The notes beneath the pieces were generated by a model. The model did no database searches. It saw only the letters and a program-made list of their open reading frames with translations, and had not been told where the DNA came from. 64,000 nt of DNA, from the NCBI GenBank assembly GCA_027943335.1, contig BSBK01001536.1:496001-560000 (forward strand). The letters run 5' to 3'. The translations under genes and the position numbers were made by a program. Positions 46,301 to 57,600 of the stretch are shown piece after piece. The stretch's first letter is position 1. The number at the start of each line of letters is the position of its first letter. Source of the DNA: Chamaecyparis obtusa. Taxonomy: Eukaryota; Streptophyta; Pinopsida; Cupressales; Cupressaceae.

Positions 46301-46491
46301 TGAGTAGTGAGTGCACTAACCATTTGTGCATTTCTTGGATGATTCATAAGCATTTCTATCGCAAAAGAAGCCGAGGGGATATTGGGATCATCCCATGCAT
46401 TACTAGTTTTCTAAATTTGGGGATCATAAGCTACCATCACACTAGTAGAAATGTTGAGATCAGATGAGCTGGGAGCTTGATAAGGATCCAT
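43317..46491 (-). pseudogene. Gypsy-2 gag (broken)
   Basis: The start ATG is at 46489-46491 (MDPYQAPSSSDLNIS). The N-terminal 600 residues are Pro/Gln/Ser-rich, with a 20-residue tandem repeat (45555-45955). The capsid-like gag domain is at 44173-44610 (KFDKYWGKGDPINHIKEFY; LFPKSLGGTVVEWFYKIP). A knuckle-like region at 43351-43584 reads YCDYHCVKGHTTLRCMKLKN, the C-x2-H...G-H-T-x3-C-x2-L form of Tat gags. Most segments are in one frame. The copia insertion cuts the frame at 43317/38086, and rejoining it preserves the reading frame into the protease. Confidence 0.88.
45555..45955. repeat. 60-bp tandem repeat inside gypsy-2 gag
   Basis: Between six and seven copies of a 60-base unit encode, on the minus strand, variants of FTSQASASTPFIPGGMQSSF. 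The opposite strand is also open (45548-46030), with a 20-residue repeat of the GKDDCVPPGMKGVDAEACEV type. I take that to be a shadow. Confidence 0.92.
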
Positions 46492-49400
46492 GTTCCTCCT
46501 TTTCTTATATCTTGTCACGACAGGCATGGAGTGAATTTGCAGATGCTAGATGGATGCAAGATGTCTCTAAAAGACTCTGAAGAATGATGGATGAAAGCCT
46601 AGGAGACTTCTAAGGATGGTGGATTTCTAGAATGCAATGCAAGGATTGGTGAGATGCTTGGATTTGGATCAAGGATGGCTGAAGATGGTGAAATATTGGT
46701 GAGATGTTTTGGCGATGATGGGAGCTTGGTGGGGTACTTTGATTTAGATCAAGATTTGGGGGATGATTGACGGGATCCTAGTGGAAGATTACTACGTGTC
46801 AACAATGAGCTATTGTTTTCTTGATGGAGGATCAATGGTAGGATTTGGTAAACCTAGGATAGACTAATGATCTTTGGTCAACTGGTTTCTTATCAATGCA
46901 AGCCAATCTCTTGCTCGAGATGATGAGGTTGTGCAAGAACAAGTTGGATTTCCTTTAGATAATGCTCTGCAAAAAGGGGATGATCTCTGATTTAGGATAA
47001 GGGATTGAAAACAACTCAAAGGTTTTGAACACTAAGTGCTTGTGGATTTGGATCACTAGATTTGGTGCAAAAGATGGTGGGTTTTGGTTTGGATGATGGA
47101 TGTTGGATTTTGGATCAAGGATTTTGGATTCTGATTGTGGATTGTTGATGGAATGATGGTGAAGGATGATAGAATGATGCTTTTTCTAAAAGGATGATGT
47201 AGATGCAACTGAAAGGGATGACCTATGATGCTTCTAGGAAGATGATGATGAATGCAACTAAGACTGGACTCTAGGATGAAACTAAAGATTTGGTGATGAT
47301 GTGAGGATGATGGATGAAGTGGATAGAGGATTGTCGAGATAGATCTGGGATCTGAAGGTAGAATAGATATGCGATGGATCTAGCTAGTCCTCTCTTTCAA
47401 GATTGACATATCGATGGTTCACTCGGAATCGGTAAGCAAACTTCTTAACTCTTGCATTATAGCCTACGTAATCAAGCTTTTCTTGATACTTTTTTTCAGC
47501 TTGGATCACTTGCACAAAGGTTTGATGGCTTTTAAGGTTTATCTCTTCAACTTTCTTCTCTTAATAGGCTTGGGATTTGGGAAGTTTTTCTTTTGGGTGT
47601 TTGATCAAACCAGACATAACTTGGGGAGATTCTGATAATTGAATTGAGAAAAAAAAGCTTCGAGTATTTGATTTCAAGGGTTTCTTATGCAAGGTTTTCC
47701 TGAGTATTCTGAGTCAAGTTGTAGATCAGTTTGATGTTTTCCAATGGAAAAGGACAAATTTCAACAAAGACTTTTGGAAAAGCAATCTCCACAACAGACA
47801 AAGAAACCTTGTGGGATACAAGCAAGATAACTGACTTTGAATCTAAAAAAGCTTTGAAATGTGTATGTTCCAACAAGTGTTTTCATGGAGTCTTTGACTA
47901 TCAATCACTTCAAGAAGATCTACCTAAGGAAGGTGAGTATCAAAATCCTTGCCCACAGCTTGGTACCCCCTAAAATGGGATACAAATGGTGAGTAATCTT
48001 GAGGTGAACCAGTAAACCCCTTGGATCAGTCCTTGCACAAGGATTATGATACCTTCAGATGTGGATAGGGTAGCCTCTATTTTAACTAGTTTGTAGTTGT
48101 TTCGTGAAGTCCCCCCAATTAGTTTGTATGCACGTGATTCACTTAAGAGACTAGTTGACCATGCCAAAATAGTAGGGATTATTCACCTACCCCTGGCTAC
48201 CATCAACATGCCTCACCTAAGCTTGAGGAGATCTAAGTGAGAGTTTTCTCAGTGCTTTATTTCTATACTGGTCGGGGAAGATACCGGTTTGAGGTCATTC
48301 TCCAGAGAGGAAGTGCATTTCTCCCCAGACAAGCCTCACTAAAAGTAAAACAAGTGAACTCATCTGAGTTCAAGTGTTTTACGTTACTTATTCTAACAAG
48401 GTTTTTGCAAGAAAATGAAAAACTCCTAGATGCACATCATGAAGAGTTCTTTTTCCCAAAATTTGATTAAGTGTTATTGAATTGAAAACTTCTGAAGACA
48501 TAAGTGTTTAGGTTTTGAGTTTTTATTTCTTCAAAAAGTAAACGTTTGAGTGATTACAAGTTATTTTATTTGAGCATTCGAGATTGAGTGTGCGTGTTAC
48601 TTTAGAACTTTGAAAAGTGCTTTATTTTTTAGCTTTAAGTCATTCAAGATTCAATTTGCGCGTGAACTAAAATTGAAAGAGGAAGGAATAGAGATGATTT
48701 TATTTCTCTTTTAAATCATTCAAGATTGTGTTTGATTTTCAAAATGACAATGACTCAATTGGACTTGGGTTCATTCTTTTAGCTTCATTCAAGATTTGTT
48801 TTCTTTCTGCTCAATTTTTAGACTCCAAAGGGAAAGTTCCTAGATTTAGCTTTGATACATGAACTTTGAAAGGCATTCAAGATTTTGAAATAATAGACTT
48901 GATCACATCATTAACAAAGCTTTAGGAATGATTTAGGAAAGTTTTGAAACTTTTAGGAATGTTTAGGAAACAAATTGAAAATATTAGCAAAGATTTGATT
49001 TTTTGTGTTCCTAGTTTGCTTTGAGACCTTTTAAAAAAACTTGAAAACATTTGTAAATGAATTTATTTTTAGCTCTCTTTGATGCACTTGAGTTTTATTT
49101 TAGGATCACTTCAGGATGATTTTTGAGTTGATTAAGAACCACTTAGGTTTGCAATGCAAACTTGATTTTCTTTTTATGCTCCCAAAACATGAAATGTTCC
49201 TACTTTGCATGAATGTATTTTTGAAACCTTAGATTTGTTTGAAAGTTGTTCTTTTTAACCAAAGGAAAGTCATTAGAAGTGAGTTTGATTGTTTTAAGAC
49301 CAAATAGGAAAAATTTGAGTTGGTTAGGATTGATTAGGAATGATATGTAAACTTCTAGTCCTTTTTATGCACCAAAAATATAGAGTGTTCCTATTTTGCA

Positions 49401-50130
49401 TGAATGACTCCTAAAACCTTAGATTTGAAAATTTGAGGTTATTTTTAGTCAAATGAGAAATATTAGAGATGATTTTGGTTTATTTAGGACCAAATAGGAA
49501 CAAATTTATCTGGTTAGGATTTCTTAGGAAATATTTAGGAAAAGCTTGCAAATTTGTCCCTTAAGGGCACTCAAAAAGTTCATTTTAAGTCTGAAAATGA
49601 TGTGTTTGTGTTTCCTAAACCTTCACAAGAGTTCATGAGCATTAAGGCCTTAGTTATTTGATGAAAAATTATCCTCCATGAAGTGCCTAAAAGTTTTGGA
49701 TGTTATAAATTACAAGCTTGAAGCCTTAGGGTCACTAGGATCCCCAAACAGGGCCAAAAAACCAAGAAAATTCAAGTTTAAGGCCTCAAATGAACTCCCT
49801 GCCTCCCATAAAATTTTTGGGGCCATAAATTACTTCAAATTACAGTCTTTTATGACAATTTTCAAGCTTTTATGACAATTTCATCCTTCCCATATGAGTT
49901 TGGGGCCAAAAAGTGCCAAAAAATGGCCTAAAACTGGCCTAAAATCACTCAAAACATGTCCAAACGAGTTTATAAATCATTTCATACAATTTTTGTGGGG
50001 TTCCCATACGAAAATTGGTCAAAAATTTCAAAAATCATATGACACTACAAAAAAAACCATTCGGGAGGCGTGAAAAATGAGTTTTTTAGCCAAAAAAACC
50101 CTTAAAAAATGTAATTTTGAGGCTTGTGGA
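46492..50130 (-). other. Gypsy-2 long 5' leader
   Basis: 3.6 kb between PBS and gag with no frame I can support. The gag-proximal part (46560-47380) is full of 'gatgatgga/ggatg' text. The middle has few features. The PBS-proximal part (48480-50100) repeats 'ttaggaatga/aggaaa' and 'cctaaaac' phrases. Long leaders are usual in Tat elements. Confidence 0.6.
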
Positions 50131-50148
50131 GTCCCACCAAGCGTGCCA
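50131..50148 (-). promoter_or_regulatory. Gypsy-2 primer-binding site
   Basis: The minus strand reads TGGCACGCTTGGTGGGAC, three bases inside the 5' LTR. It has the same TGGCRC...TGGGAC frame as the gypsy-1 PBS. Confidence 0.8.
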
Positions 50149-50151
50149 AAA

Positions 50152-51394
50152 TGTGATCAATGAAAACCTAATCTTTCTTGAAAGGCATTCACATTTCAAA
50201 AATTAGTTAAAAAATATATACCTAAGATATTACAGAAATTTATCACAAAGTCATTCAGATAGAGCTTAAACGGGAGCACCCTGTCACCGTTTGATTTTCT
50301 CTAGCTTTAGGGATGTGGGTGTTCTCTCAAATCACTTGGAGAATATACCTAATGATTATTAAGAGATATTAGGATAGGATAGGCGCCATAAGAACTCTAT
50401 AGTGGCACAAAACCGGGTATGGAACACCCATTTTGCCCCTAAGGCCTTAAGGAACCTACAAGCTGAATGATGCAATCTAAGCTATGAATGCTTATTCTAG
50501 ATTGATTTTAATCCAAAATGAAGTGTGAGATGATGGAATACAATGAAAAACAAATAAATAAACTAAGATTTATCCATATTATCTAAGCTATGATGAGCTA
50601 TGAAAGCATGAAAATGATTGAAATCTAACAATTAGTATGAAAGCTTTAAGGATTTAGAACTATTCTAGCATTATAACATTACTATGAATTGAAATTGAAT
50701 TGGTTGTTTTCTCTTAGGAAGTGAGGGTATTTATAGGATTTGGGAAGGGCTTAGGTTAGGAGGATGAGTTAGGGTTAGGGGTAAGTTTTGAGGTAAAGTA
50801 AGAGGTATGGTTTGGGGTATGGTAAGGTTTAGCTTGGGTTAAGGGTTGCTCACACATGTGTGAGAAACACTAGAGAAGTGTGTAAGGGGAAAAAGTGTGG
50901 AAGAGGAGAAATGGGTCTCTTTATGAGGCTGTAAGAGGCCTTAAAGAGTGTGTAAGGGATTGAAATGAGTGTGTGAGGCTCATTTGGGGAAGGGTTTGAC
51001 CAAAAGTCAAAGAGACTTGGATTAGCTTAGGAAAAGTAGGTAATTTCTCCTAAGTAGGTTTAGGAAAGATTTAGGGAAAGATTGGAAGGGTTTAGGAAAG
51101 GCTAGAAGGTTCTAGGGTTTTAAGGCTTTAAATAAATATAAAATTTATTTAGGGATTGTGACATCATTTATTGAATATTGATTCATTAAAGATAGGAAAA
51201 TCATTTAAATTTGATTTGAATGCTTTGGGGAGAAATTCTTTAATTAAAGATGCTTAATTAAAATAAAGGAAATTAATAGCATAAAAATATATTAATTAAT
51301 TAAATAATTAATTAATTAACAAATGATGATGTCATCAAGGATTTTTCAAAAAATAAAAATACTTTCTTTTCTAAAGGATTTTTAGGTGTCTACA
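50152..51394 (-). repeat. Gypsy-2 5' LTR
   Basis: Partner of 30015-31256, with the TATA box at 50727-50736. The 22-base palindrome at 50846-50867 has one changed base here. Confidence 0.93.
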
Positions 51395-54308
51395 CTTTAT
51401 TTTCTTAATTTATCTTGTGTTTCCTTCCTTGTACATAACTCTCCATACTTTCTCAACTCTTCAGGCTCCAAAGTCCTTGGGTCACATTTTGGAATCTCTA
51501 TTATCTCATCCAAAGTGACTGGCCCTTTTCCATGTTTCTTCTTATTCTTCTTCTTGGTCTCTTGTGGATATGACTTAACAAAAGGTACTAGAGCTTTTAC
51601 CTATGTGTTTGACTTGTCTTTCTCGGTTGACACTATATCATCCTTCTTCTGCTCCCCGGTGACTTGAGTTTTGGTCGATTGAGTGGGAGCCTTTGATGTA
51701 GTGTCGGTGATGATGGTTTCGGTGGTCTCTTCTGGCTTAGGGGCTTTCGGTGCTTGTGTGTTAGCCTCTTTCTCCTTAGGCTCATTTGACTCTATATTAC
51801 CTTGAGTACTTGTTCCTTTCTCCCCTGTTGTATCCTTCTGCTTCTCGAGGATTGAGCCTTCGGGTTCCTTTTGGGAAATTATTTCAACTACTTGAACTAA
51901 TATAGGAAGGTCACCTGGTATAATGCTTATTATTGTCTTGGTGGGGGCTTGTTCATCTGTTTGAGCTCTAGCAACGGTGATGTCCTCATCATCCTTGACA
52001 TCATCAGGGTCTCCATTAGTGATGTCTTCTATAAGTACATCATTTGAACCATCATTTATTTTAGTTATTAACACCTTCTCTGGTGCATCTTGGTACACAT
52101 CTTGGTAGTCAGTGGAAATAGTTGTATCAGGTGCTTCAGTGTATGATAGCTCAATGGGGTCCTTAGGGGTCAAATCTGCATCATATGAATGGATGCCTTT
52201 TCCTTTTCTCTTAGACTTCCTCTTGGGTATTATGGCCAATGCTAGCTTATCTGCTTCATCTCGGGCTTGGAGAATAGAATTCCACAACAACTGACTATTC
52301 TCATCAACTTCCGCTAGATTTTCATCAAGTATCTATAATGCACGGCTTTTGACTAAAAATCTCTTGGAATATTGCTTCATCATCTCTTCAATTTCGAGGA
52401 CTATAAGTGTTAGCATTGCCGATATTAGGGAATGTTTCCTCATTTTCTTCTCGGTGCTTAATGCATAAGTTCATCTAGTTGATACTCTATCATATAAACT
52501 TTTTTGTACATACTTGGAAAATTCTATTGGTACCTTTTTAAATTTTATCATCATCTAGATGACTACCTCTTCTATCTTGTTCTGGTCTTCAGTTGAAAAA
52601 TTTACAAATTGACTTATTTTAGGGTTGCTAAGACCTTTTGTGTCTATTATAGCTTCTGCAACCTCATAAATTGATTGATCCTTATTCACAACTACTTTGA
52701 ATTTATTTTGGTCTTCCTCTTCATCATCAATGCCATCTTTTCCTCTTATCAACTTTATTCTCTTCTTTGGTGCCTCAGAGGTAGCTTGAGTACCTTTCTT
52801 CTTCTGATAATTTTTGGTCAGTGTAGGCCTAGAAATCTTTACTACTCCTTTCTTCTGTGGTGATGAAGTTGTAATTGTAGACCTTGTTCGTGTCCTAGTT
52901 TTCACTTCTGGCTGCTTCTTCATAGGAGTGGGCAAAACCAGTGTAGATTCTACATCTTTGTCAGACTCAGTTGCCTCTTCATCATATGCATTATCGACAA
53001 GAAGTAACTAACCCTCAGTTTCTACCTCAATCAGAATACTCTCAGATGTATCAACATCATCTGCATTATCTCCAAATTGTTTCACTAATTTGTTCATCAT
53101 TTTCCTTGACTTCTTTGTGATTTTACCAATAACTAAATCTATTTTTATTCTTTGTTTCACTTCCTCATAGATTCCAAACCTAGTGGCTTTAGGATCCTTA
53201 GGCTCTGCAAGTAAAGCCTTGATTGACCTTGAAGCTTGGTCAATATATATCTCATATTCCATTTGGGCTAACCACTTGGTTCTCGGTTCAATTTCTCTTA
53301 TTAGTTTATAATCTGTGTCCACTAGGAAACAGATGTCATGTTCATATTCTTCAACCAACTATCTCGGTATTCTATTTTTGGCATTCATCTTGTCCTTGAA
53401 TTACTCAAAATAAATATTCGATATGCTCACAAAATTATCACCGAAACTCTTTATCAAATTATTAATTTGTAGTGTCACAAGTTTGTCGGCAGTCCAGTGT
53501 ATATTATCGATTGAAGGGAAAAAAAATTTCACATAAAAGAATATGCAAAGTAATGGTGATCCAAACTTACATGTGTTTGATTTTGACAACCGAATTGTTT
53601 TCATGTTCTCCTCAACCTGTTTCAACAATAACTCAGTGAGGTCCAGTTGAAATCCCTTTTTCACCATCTTGTATGTAATATCTACCTCTCCACACGGTAC
53701 TCTATTGGGTCTTCTTGATTGAAAGATCTTGTACCCAATGACATATGCACCAAACTTGGTTTTAGGATCTGTGGTTGTGTTTACTTTCAAACCTCTTCCA
53801 TCCCATTCTGCTCTAGTGTTTTTCTCCAACTCAATTCTCGATGCACTCCTTAGTGCTTTAACTTTGTCAGTGGTAGGGTAACCTGTTATAGAGCGTATGA
53901 TATTCTTATTGATTTTCATGAGATCATCTAACCATAGTTTTCTATTATGAAATTAGCTAAGAACAATTCTTATCCACTCATTCCTTTGGAAAATGTAGGG
54001 CATTAATCAAACTCTTGACTCTTAGATGTTCATGGTCATCCTTTAATTTTCCATCAACACTTAGCTCTTGAAATGTAGAAATGAGCTCAAAATCACCAAT
54101 CTCACCAATCTTACAGTGAATGTAGGTGCATAACTTCAACTAGTAAAACCCAATGTGGTATGCTTGAAAAAGCTCCAGTTTTGTCAGTCTGTGAAGCAAC
54201 TTCGGGGTGAAGTTTGTACTTCATCTCATCACATGTAGTAGAAATGATCAACCTAACTTCCTCCTCATCTACATTCTTAGATTTGTTAACTTTAGATGTG
54301 AACGTCAT
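51395..54308 (-). pseudogene. Outer element ORF2, main part, function unknown
   Basis: The start ATG is at 54306-54308 (MTFTSKVNKSKNVDEEEVRL). Two shifts occur before about 53990. After that one frame runs to the gypsy-2 site, broken by single stops. The N-terminal 250 residues look like a folded domain: IGEIGDFELISTFQELSVDG, NEWIRIVLS, IIRSITGYPTTDKVKALRSA, AEWDGRGLKVNTTTDP, RPNRVPCGEVDITYKMVKKG and KFGSPLLCIFFYVKFFFPS. Then come acidic and Lys/Ser/Thr-rich linkers (52555-52935 and 51601-52290). With the 29298-30009 part it totals about 1,200 codons. I do not recognise the family. It could be a captured host domain or an element-specific protein. Confidence 0.75.
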
Positions 54309-54859
54309 TTTTCTTCATTTAGGGTTTCAGGAAATATCAAAGAAACAACTCAGTGATGATAACACTTACTCGTAACAATGATGAAAACTACTCAGAATCC
54401 TTCAAATCTTTGATCAATCACTCTAGAAATCTTTCACTCAAATTCGCTCTGAAAACTCTTAGCTCTTTGTGATCACAATGTGAAAAATAAGCTAAGTCCT
54501 TCATGTATTTATAGAAATTTTCAACTTCTCGCTCAAACTTTATGCAATAAATGCTCGACCTAACATGACTCGATGATAAATGTTGCTCTCGGTGTATACC
54601 ACAAAATGTCATAAGCTTGGTCAACACATGAAAATTTTCTCGGTTAATACTAGCACTCAGTTAACCTTGCTAATAGTTACCGACTAGCAACTTCTCACTC
54701 AGTCTAGCATATACTGACTGTAAACACTTAAAACTCAAAACATGTAAAACCATAGTGAATCTTAATTCATGCAGATTTGGTATGTGAACACTTGATATAA
54801 GGAACTGGGTGATAGATATAACTTATTAGAATTATCAGTTCCATACATACCTTTTTAGC
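54309..54859 (-). other. Spacer between ORF1 and ORF2 of the outer element
   Basis: No supportable frame. It contains several CTCGGT/ACTCAGT-type phrases, as the LTR does. Confidence 0.5.
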
Positions 54860-56250
54860 TTAGGTGGAAGTGGCGATGTCACCCAATCCAATGGACATGG
54901 TGTCACCGACAACATTACTTGATTCAATGTTATCACCTGATGCTTTTCTCCACATAGTGTTTCTTATCCTCATGATATCTTCAATTGTATTTCCATTCTC
55001 ATAGATTTGTGTTTCTGGTGCTTGGTCTCTGCAATCTTTACTTAAGTGACTGACCTTGTGACAATGTAAACATGCCATACCAGTGCTTGTCCAACTGTGA
55101 GATCTACCTCTCCAATTATTCCTCATGCAGTTAGCTGCAATATGTCCATATCTTCCACATGTACAATTAACCCATGTGTTATAATCCCAAGTATAAGCAT
55201 TACCTTGTCTTCTCAGTTGATAGGTCTTGTTTTGTCCTTTCGGTGTCCAGACTTGCTTCATCTTTGTTTTGCATTCTTGTGCAATGTGTCCATGCATGTT
55301 GCAAGTGCGATAGTGTTTCTCCATGTAGGGATGTCAGAAGTCCTATTCAACTTAGATCTGCACTCATGTTCTTGATGTCCATACTTGTTACAACTATAAC
55401 AATGACCATTAAACTTAGGAGTGGTTTTAGGATTACCTTTAGCTTTATTCCTGCAAACATTTGATGTGTGGCCCAGTTTACCATAGTGATAGCATGATAG
55501 TTTCTTAGGTCTTTGACTCTTGTATGCATTAATATGTTTGGCTTGCTTAGATGATTCTCCTTTCTTGGTATAGCCTAATCTAGTAGTACTTCCAAGTCCT
55601 CTTTGACTAATCAAAAATTTATCAATTTTCTTAGAACTGTCTTTAGCTTTTTTCATCATTTTATTATGTTGTTGCTGCATTTTTACTTCATTTTTCAGTC
55701 TTTCATTTTCTTCCCTGATTTCACCAATGTCTTCAAGTTTCCTTATCAACTCACTATTCACTCGGTTGATTTCCTGACTTATAACAACCATTTGGTTAGA
55801 TATCTCAAAGTGATGCTCGGTAAGTCTCAGTATCTCATATTCTTTTTCTTGTAGTTTCTCATTAATTTGTCTTTTGTCTTCAACAACCAAGTTCCTCTCT
55901 TGTTCATCTTGTCTAGCATTGTTCATGACATCAATCATTCTTACCATTTATGTTTCTTGACCAATCTATAGGGCTTTAACTTGTTTAGTAAGATGTAGAT
56001 TCTCATCAGATAAATAAAAAATTGCTCCTTCAGATATGCCAAATACACTGCTTGAACCAGAACCAATATTCTCAAATGGGTCATCAATATCTTCTTCATG
56101 ATAATCAGTTTCATAGTGCCAAATAGCCATATCTTTTCTTTGAGTCATTAACTTTTTCAATTCATCTTTGGCTTGCTTTTATTCTTCAATGAAGATTTGC
56201 ATTTGAATCCTCTAATTCTCAATATTCTTGTCCAACCTGTATCTTTCCAT
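54860..56250 (-). pseudogene. Outer element ORF1: coiled coil with five zinc knuckles (gag-like)
   Basis: The start ATG is at 56248-56250 (MERYRLDKNIEN), about 50 bases from the PBS. The first half is a long charged helix region (EKLQEKEYEILRLTEHHFEI; RKLEDIGEIREENERLKNEV), as in a coiled coil. The second half carries knuckle-like units: CYHYGKLGHTSNVC (Tyr at the second Cys), CYSCNKYGHQEHEC, then after a frameshift near 55330 CNMHGHIAQEC, CTCGRYGHIAANC and CLHCHKVSHLSKDC. It ends at a stop at 54860. By position and knuckles it is gag-like and could bind element RNA, but I see no capsid domain. Confidence 0.8.
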
Positions 56251-56298
56251 CCTGAGATCTTTCCTCTTCAGTGATTAAAATTCCAAATAAGAGATCTA

Positions 56299-56310
56299 GC
56301 TCTAATACCA
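56299..56310 (-). promoter_or_regulatory. Outer element primer-binding site
   Basis: The minus strand reads TGGTATTAGAGC, one base different from the initiator-Met PBS TGGTATCAGAGC, two bases inside the 5' LTR. Confidence 0.85.
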
Positions 56311-56312
56311 AT

Positions 56313-57595
56313 TGTTGGGATAGGAAAGATATAGTACTGAGAGGGGAGGGGTGAATCCGTACCCTTAAAAACTTTTACTGAATTAACAATTTGCAATAGT
56401 AGTGTTTATCTAACCAACTGAATCCATTGTTTGCAACATACATTCAAATAAATTGTAAATGTAAAGTGCATGTAAACAAACAATAAAACATTCATGAAAA
56501 GTTAACTCATAACACAAGTATTTTGGTTACGCAAAAACCCTTGTTAGAAGGTAAAAATGTGGTGGCGATGACACCCAAAAATTATTCACTATTGCAGTAA
56601 TAAAGTGATGTTGGTTAAGGCTACAATTTGTGATCACTTCTGATGATCTTACCCTATTAGGAGTAACATAAGATCGATTAGATCTACCTTGTGAAAGGAT
56701 TTTAGCAACACTAAATAAGTGTGCACTCGATTAAGATATTTACAATAGATGGTTAAGTCTACTCTGTTGAGAGAGTTACAATCCAGCTATAATGGTTAAA
56801 TGATAATAGAAAATATCTACAAATGACAACTTGAACTTGTCTGAATCAGATCTATGAAATACTAAGTAGATTTCACCTTGATGTGTAGAATGTTACTCTT
56901 TGTCCCATTCGGTAGCCTTGCATGTTTCTGATAAAACTGAATACTATCTCTAATAATTGTCCTATCATGTAAACCCATGTCTAATTACTGATGTCCTATG
57001 TGCAGCTACTGCTTCATGATCTCCTTGTCATGCATATGTCAAAATGACATCTATTACAATTATATAGAAAATTTCTTTGACCTAATTAGGTTTACAATAT
57101 CCTAGAAAACCTAAGATCTACAGTGTACAAAAAATAACCTAGATCTAACTATTACATAGGAATCATCACAACATTTAATTATTACATCCATAATAAATGT
57201 GCCTGGATCTTGGTAGTACATTTATAGATCCGTGTAAACCGTTTGCATAGATATATGTGTCATTATTGATTACTATGTTGTTTCCTACACAACTCAATAA
57301 ACACTACATTCTTTTTTTGGTGAATTACCTGATGCTTAATGTGTAGAATGCTCAGTGTTCACTGACTCAGTGCTTGGTACGTATACTTTGATGCTCGGTA
57401 AACATACTCGGTTAAACCAGTGTTCTTTTAGCGTTAGGTTCTACCTTGTAACTGCTTGGTATGAAGGCTTTGTAAGTTCAACTGACTAACATGTATAGCT
57501 CCTTATTCCATCTTTCACTAACTTGAATAGCTTAGATTACCGACTGATCTTAGTTGATACTAATGACAACACTTAATGCTCAAATAGAGATAATA
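56313..57595 (-). repeat. Outer element 5' LTR
   Basis: Partner of 27802-29083. The terminal CA has become TA (GATAATA), directly followed by the target duplication GTAAA at 57596-57600. Confidence 0.92.
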
Positions 57596-57600
57596 GTAAA

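Larger units (their letters stand above)
30015..51394 (-). mobile_element. Gypsy-2: Tat-type Ty3/gypsy element with two RNase H domains
   Basis: LTRs 30015-31256 and 50152-51394 are flanked by CTTTA (30010-30014 and 51395-51399). The span is 21.4 kb, including the 5.2-kb copia inside it, so the element is about 16.1 kb. The order on the minus strand is gag, protease, RT, gypsy RNase H, archaeal-type RNase H and integrase, the canonical Tat order. From the gag start (46491) across the copia insertion to 33249 everything lies in a single reading frame broken only by stops. LTR start TGTAGACACC, PPT and PBS all fit the Tat group. A hand count over about 225 LTR bases shows about 13 differences. 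Confidence 0.95.
27802..57595 (-). mobile_element. Outer LTR element without pol (host of the nested insertions)
   Basis: LTRs 27802-29083 and 56313-57595 are flanked by the target duplication GTAAA (27797-27801 and 57596-57600). The span is 29.8 kb, of which 21.4 kb is gypsy-2 plus copia, so the element itself is about 8.4 kb. The PBS (56299-56310) is of the initiator-Met type and the PPT (29084-29097) is a copia-style purine tract. Between them are ORF1 (coiled coil plus zinc knuckles) and ORF2 (unknown). No protease, RT, RNase H or integrase is found. It is therefore a large non-autonomous element that would need enzymes from elsewhere. Confidence 0.93.
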
